Positions 8,436 to 11,411 of a stretch of DNA of 11,411 nt are shown here, in pieces. This DNA comes from Caldilineaceae bacterium (lineage in GTDB: Bacteria > Chloroflexota > Anaerolineae > Caldilineales > Caldilineaceae): contig JAPKMV010000054.1 of NCBI GenBank assembly GCA_026645635.1, forward strand, positions 1-11,411, read 5' to 3'. Position 1 is the stretch's first letter, and each line of letters starts with the position of its first letter. The notes under the pieces were generated by a model that was given only the letters and a program-made list of their open reading frames with translations, was not told the DNA's origin and did not search any database. Position numbers and translations under genes: made by a program.

Positions 8436-9221
8436 ATGCCCACCGCACCGATCATTGCCATCGACAAAGTTTCGCGCATCTACGGCAACGCCAACGCCAC
8501 GACTGTGGCGCTCAAAGATGTTTCGCTGACCATCGAGAAGGGCGAACTGATCTCCCTCGTCGGGCCGTCCGGCTGCGGCAAATCGACGCTGCTGCGTCTG
8601 ATCGCCGACCTGGACACGCCGAGCCAGGGCAAGATCACCGTCAACGGCCACGCACCGGAACAGGCGCGCAAGCAGCGGGAGTACGGCTTTGTCTTCCAGG
8701 CGCCGACACTCTACGACTGGCGCACGGTGGAGCGCAACGCTCGCCTGCCGCTGGAGGTCATGGGCCGTCCCGCCGGCGAGTGGCAGGCGCGGCTGGACAA
8801 GATGCTGGCCATGGTCGGGCTGCGCGACTTTCACCAACACTACCCGTGGCAGCTTTCCGGCGGTATGCAGCAGCGCGCGTCCATCGCCCGGGCGCTCTCG
8901 TTCGACCCGGCGATCCTGCTGATGGACGAACCCTTCGGCGCGCTGGACGAATTCACCCGCGAGCGCATGAACATGGAACTGCTCGACATCTGGGAGACGA
9001 CGCACAAGACGATCCTCTTCGTCACCCACTCCATCGCCGAGGCGGTCTTCCTCTCGTCGCGCATCGTGGTGATGACCCCGCGACCGGGGCGCATTGCGGC
9101 GACGGTGAACGTGGACCTGCCTTATCCGCGTAATTTTGACACGCGGGAAGATCCCAGGTTCTTCGAACTGGTCACCCAGGTGCGCGAGACGCTCAAAGAA
9201 GAATTTGTGGGGCACGTGTGA
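8436..9221 (+). CDS. ABC transporter ATP-binding protein, SsuB/TauB-like
   Basis: This 261-residue ATPase powers the importer from the cytoplasmic face. All nucleotide-binding motifs are intact: Walker A GPSGCGKST at 43-51, Q-loop Gln88 in FVFQAPTL, signature LSGGMQQR at 140-147, Walker B ILLMDEP with Glu165, D-loop GALD at 168-171 and switch His198 in FVTHS. Length and sequence match the nitrate/taurine/sulfonate/thiamine-precursor subfamily. A GTG immediately precedes the chosen ATG and could also serve as start, adding one residue. The gene lies between two permease genes, eight bases after the first and six before the second. There is no fused accessory domain. Confidence 0.95.
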   Translation: MPTAPIIAIDKVSRIYGNANATTVALKDVSLTIEKGELISLVGPSGCGKSTLLRLIADLDTPSQGKITVNGHAPEQARKQREYGFVFQAPTLYDWRTVERNARLPLEVMGRPAGEWQARLDKMLAMVGLRDFHQHYPWQLSGGMQQRASIARALSFDPAILLMDEPFGALDEFTRERMNMELLDIWETTHKTILFVTHSIAEAVFLSSRIVVMTPRPGRIAATVNVDLPYPRNFDTREDPRFFELVTQVRETLKEEFVGHV

Positions 9222-9227
9222 GGAACT

Positions 9228-10040
9228 ATGGCTGCAAGTGACGCCCCGTTGCCTGAAAACGGCCCAACACGCCAGGCATTTTGGAACCGCCCCTGGGTGG
9301 CGCCTTTGCTGGTTTTTGTGCTGGTGCTGGCCAGTTGGGAACTATTGGTCATGATCTTCCAGCCGCCGACCTTCCTGCTGCCATCCCCCAGCCTGATCTG
9401 GCAGTCGCTGGCCGGGCAGTTCCTGGCGCTGATGGGCTATGGTTTCAACACCTTCATGGAAGCGCTGGGGGGCTTTGTCATCGGGTGCGGCCTGGGGCTG
9501 CTGACGGCGATGCTCGTGGCGCGCTCCAAGTGGCTCTCCGATCTGCTGCTGCCCTTTGCCATCGCCAGCAACTCGGTGCCCATTGTAGCCATGGCGCCGA
9601 TTGCCATTGTCTGGTTTGGCATCGGGCCGTGGTCGAAAGTGGCCATTGTAGCGGTGATGTGCTTCTTCCCGACGATGGTCAGCACGGTGCGCGGCCTCAC
9701 TTCCGCCTCGCCCGACGCCATCGCGCTGATGAACTCCTACGCGGCCAGCAACTGGCAGATCTTTACGAAGCTGCGCGTGCCGTCGGCTTTGCCATTTGTC
9801 TTCAACGCGTTGAAAATATGCACCGCTGTCAGCATGATCGGCGCCATCGTCGCCGAGTTCTTTGGCGGCGCGGTGAACTATCTGGGCATCTACATCAAGA
9901 CGCAGGCCAGTATCCTCAAAACGCCCGATGCCTGGGCCGCCATCGTCGTCGCCTGCTTCTACGGACTGGCGTTCTACTTTGCCATTGTGCTGCTGGAACG
10001 TTGGCTGATGCCCTGGCATCGCCACCGCGAGCAGCACTGA
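9228..10040 (+). CDS. ABC transporter permease, SsuC/ThiX-like (BPD_transp_1), second of two
   Basis: This 270-residue membrane protein is the second permease of the importer. Hydrophobic segments lie at about 24-44, 76-96, 105-130, 136-155, 194-212 and 238-258. The EAA coupling loop is YAASNWQIFTKLRVPSALPF at 171-190, followed by VFNALK. It shares its layout with the permease at 7579 (VPI[IV]A[VM]AP, F[FP]P, RGL, SYAA), which shows common ancestry, but most residues differ, so this is not a recent duplication. ATG 9228 has an AGGA three bases upstream, close but usable. The gene follows the ATPase gene after six bases and is followed by a 91-base gap that contains a hairpin before the lipoprotein gene. 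Confidence 0.93.
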   Translation: MAASDAPLPENGPTRQAFWNRPWVAPLLVFVLVLASWELLVMIFQPPTFLLPSPSLIWQSLAGQFLALMGYGFNTFMEALGGFVIGCGLGLLTAMLVARSKWLSDLLLPFAIASNSVPIVAMAPIAIVWFGIGPWSKVAIVAVMCFFPTMVSTVRGLTSASPDAIALMNSYAASNWQIFTKLRVPSALPFVFNALKICTAVSMIGAIVAEFFGGAVNYLGIYIKTQASILKTPDAWAAIVVACFYGLAFYFAIVLLERWLMPWHRHREQH

Positions 10041-10057
10041 ACCGACTGCTTACACCT

Positions 10058-10080
10058 TCGCCGGACCGCTCGTCTGGCGA
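10058..10080 (+). promoter_or_regulatory. Intercistronic hairpin between the second permease and the binding-protein gene
   Basis: Bases 10058-10066 (TCGCCGGAC) pair with 10072-10080 (GTCTGGCGA) as a nine-base-pair stem with one G-U pair and a five-base loop. No U-run follows, so it does not look like an intrinsic terminator. A stem here could protect the 3' end of an upstream mRNA fragment or favour processing that gives the binding protein a different expression level. The structure is seen; the role is inference. Confidence 0.45.
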
Positions 10081-10117
10081 GTCACAAGGACATCCGTTTC
10101 CAACCGTTCATTTTTCT

Positions 10118-10124
10118 GGAGGAG
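10118..10124 (+). promoter_or_regulatory. Strong Shine-Dalgarno for the binding-protein gene
   Basis: GGAGGAG lies seven bases before the ATG at 10132. It is the strongest ribosome-binding site in the window; the other operon genes rely on overlaps or weak sites. This fits the usual need for an excess of binding protein over permease, and it fixes the start. Confidence 0.85.
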
Positions 10125-10131
10125 AACCAAC

Positions 10132-11277
10132 ATGCGTAACAAACTCTGGATCACATCAGCCCTGCTGGTGGTGATCGCCCTGGTGCTCGGCGCCTGCGCC
10201 ACACCCACGGCAGCGCCGTCCGCCGCCCCAGCCGCTGAGCCGGCCGCCAGCACCGACGCCGGCGCCGAATGCGCCACCAAGGACCCCGTCACGCTGCAAC
10301 TCAAGTGGGTGGCCCAGGCCCAGTTCGCCGGCTACTATGCGGCTCAGGGCGAAGGCTTCTACGACGCCCAGTGTCTCGACGTGACCATCAACCCCGGCGG
10401 CCCGGACATCGTGCCCGAACAGGTAGTGGCCGGCGGTCAGGCCGACTTCGGCATCAACTTTGTGCCGAGCCTGCTCTCGGCGCGCGAGCAGGGCACCAAC
10501 CTGATCAACATCGCCCAGGTCTTCGAGCGCAGCGCGATGCGCGAGATCTCCTGGAAGGACACCGGCATCGAAAGCCCGGCGGACCTGGCCGGCAAGAAAG
10601 TGGCGGTCTGGTTCGGCGGCAACGAGTTCGAGCTGCTGGCCACGCTGGCCAAGTACGGCATCGACAAGGACACCGGGGTCGAGCTGATCCAGCAGCCCTT
10701 CGACATGAACCTGCTCATCGAGCGCCAGGTGGACGCGGCTGCGGCCATGACCTACAACGAACTGGCCCAGGTGCTGGAGACGCCCGACCAGAACGGCAAT
10801 CTCTACACGCTCGACCAGTTGAACATCATCGACTTCAACGAGGAAGGCACTGCGATGCTGCAGGACGGCGTCTTCGTGACTGAGGAATGGCTGGCCGACG
10901 CGGCGAACCAGGACATCGCGGAGCGCTTCCTGCGCGCGTCGTTCCAGGGCTGGATGTTCTGCCGCGACAACGTGGAGAAGTGCGTGGACTATGTGCTGGA
11001 GCAAGGCCCGGCGCTGCCCCGCGGCCACCAGACCTGGATGATGAACGAAGTCAACAAGCTGATCTGGCCGTCCACTGCGGGCATCGGCCAGATGGACGCC
11101 GGTCTCTTCACCCAGACGGCGGACATCGCCCTGCAGTATGGCATCATCCAGAACCCGCCCAGCGAGGGCGCCTATGTAAGCGACTACGCTGCCGCGGCGC
11201 TGGAAGGCATCGAAGGCGACACCATGGGCGCAGACTACACGCCGCTCGAAGTACAGTTGACGGCGGGCGGGCAGTAG
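10132..11277 (+). CDS. ABC transporter substrate-binding lipoprotein, NMT1/THI5-like (ThiY/RibY-type)
   Basis: This 381-residue protein is the extracytoplasmic ligand-binding part of the importer. Residues 1-21 form a lipoprotein signal peptide with lipobox LGAC, so Cys22 is the likely lipid anchor. An Ala/Pro/Thr-rich linker (about 23-47) leads to the NMT1/THI5-like domain from about residue 52. Family-like blocks are LQLKWVAQAQFAGYYAAQGE (55-74), NPGGPDIVPEQVVAGGQADFGI (87-108), SPADLAGKKVAVWFGGNEFE (148-167) and QQPFDMNLLIERQVDAAAAMTYNE (187-210). These resemble binding proteins for thiamine-precursor pyrimidines (ThiY) and the riboflavin protein RibY described in Chloroflexota, so an aromatic or N-heterocyclic ligand is plausible. 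No thiamine or FMN riboswitch is visible. Cys48, Cys81, Cys277 and Cys284 could form disulfides. It is the last gene before the terminator. The exact ligand is unknown. Confidence 0.92.
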   Translation: MRNKLWITSALLVVIALVLGACATPTAAPSAAPAAEPAASTDAGAECATKDPVTLQLKWVAQAQFAGYYAAQGEGFYDAQCLDVTINPGGPDIVPEQVVAGGQADFGINFVPSLLSAREQGTNLINIAQVFERSAMREISWKDTGIESPADLAGKKVAVWFGGNEFELLATLAKYGIDKDTGVELIQQPFDMNLLIERQVDAAAAMTYNELAQVLETPDQNGNLYTLDQLNIIDFNEEGTAMLQDGVFVTEEWLADAANQDIAERFLRASFQGWMFCRDNVEKCVDYVLEQGPALPRGHQTWMMNEVNKLIWPSTAGIGQMDAGLFTQTADIALQYGIIQNPPSEGAYVSDYAAAALEGIEGDTMGADYTPLEVQLTAGGQ

Positions 11278-11333
11278 GCATCGATCGTGGGCGAGGCGCA
11301 AAGGGCGCTCCCCCCGCACAATCCATTGGACAA

Positions 11334-11373
11334 ACAACAAACACCAGCCCTGTACAGGGCTGGTGTTTGTTGT
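11334..11373. terminator. Perfect 40-bp palindrome, probable intrinsic (possibly bidirectional) terminator
   Basis: Bases 11334-11353 are perfectly complementary to 11354-11373. The core is CCAGCCCTG/CAGGGCTGG around TGTACA; the flanks are A-rich on the left and T-rich on the right (TGTTTGTTGT). In RNA this is a GC-rich stem with a U-rich 3' side, 57 nt after the stop of the binding-protein gene. On the - strand the shape is the same, so it could also stop a convergent transcript from the right. The bases between 11278 and 11333 hold nothing else I can support. Confidence 0.85.
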
Positions 11374-11381
11374 ACCTTCCA

Positions 11382-11406
11382 CCGAGAAGCCAACGACGGT
11401 TCTCGG
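11382..11406. repeat. Short inverted repeat near the right edge
   Basis: CCGAGAA at 11382-11388 and TTCTCGG at 11400-11406 are perfectly complementary across an 11-base spacer. It follows the terminator palindrome by eight bases. It could be the start of an upstream regulatory element of the next gene, or chance; the window ends five bases later. Confidence 0.35.
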
Positions 11407-11411
11407 CGCCT

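Noticed and set aside
7579..11277. Annotation as a sulfonate/taurine transporter (ssuABC/tauABC)
   Set aside because: The ATPase and permeases are of that broad subfamily, but the binding protein looks THI5/NMT1-like and no sulfonate-use enzyme is nearby.
10156..11382. Long open frame on the - strand opposite the lipoprotein gene (408 codons)
   Set aside because: It is antisense to a well-supported gene and has low-complexity His/Arg/Leu-rich sequence, no start signal and no domain. It also runs into the terminator palindrome.

Overview
The window is high-GC bacterial DNA, dense with genes that all lie on the + strand. The sequence suggests a member of the Chloroflexota (Anaerolineae/Caldilinea-like). 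The reasons are a solute-binding lipoprotein with an Ala/Pro-rich linker after its lipobox, NMT1/THI5-type transport genes of the kind common in that phylum, and DUF4351/Rpn-like and Uma2-like nuclease genes that are abundant in Chloroflexota and Cyanobacteria. No rRNA or marker gene confirms this, so the assignment is an inference.

Layout. (1) Positions 1-1986 hold a tex (S1-domain RNA-binding transcription accessory protein) gene that enters from the left edge. It is broken near 249 by a deletion plus frameshift; the downstream 578 codons remain open. (2) Positions 1987-2205 are intergenic. They contain a 96-nt imperfect palindrome built from ATCCGC units spaced 9-10 nt apart, followed by a full-consensus sigma70-type promoter (TTGACA-N18-TATAAT). 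(3) Positions 2206-6879 encode the three subunits of a molybdenum hydroxylase of the xanthine dehydrogenase/CO dehydrogenase superfamily, in the order FAD subunit, 2Fe-2S subunit, Mo-binding subunit. A DUF4351/Rpn-like gene sits between the first two. (4) Positions 6876-7562 hold a Uma2-family gene that overlaps the end of the Mo subunit by ATGA. (5) Positions 7579-11277 encode a complete ABC importer: permease, ATPase, second permease and a THI5/NMT1-like lipoprotein. (6) Positions 11334-11373 form a perfect 40-bp palindrome with the look of an intrinsic terminator.

How it fits together. From the promoter at 2135-2164 to the palindrome at 11334 there are nine genes on one strand, with overlaps or gaps of at most 16 nt until the 91-nt gap before the lipoprotein gene. 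This looks like a single transcription unit. The Mo subunit carries a form-II type signature (YRGAGR preceded by Pro) and not the Cys-containing loop of true CO dehydrogenase. It is therefore probably a hydroxylase of an organic substrate, most plausibly an N-heterocycle, and the importer may bring that substrate, or a related vitamin-like compound, into the cell. The two PD-(D/E)XK-type genes have no evident metabolic role. Their tight coupling inside the operon is the oddest architectural point of the window.
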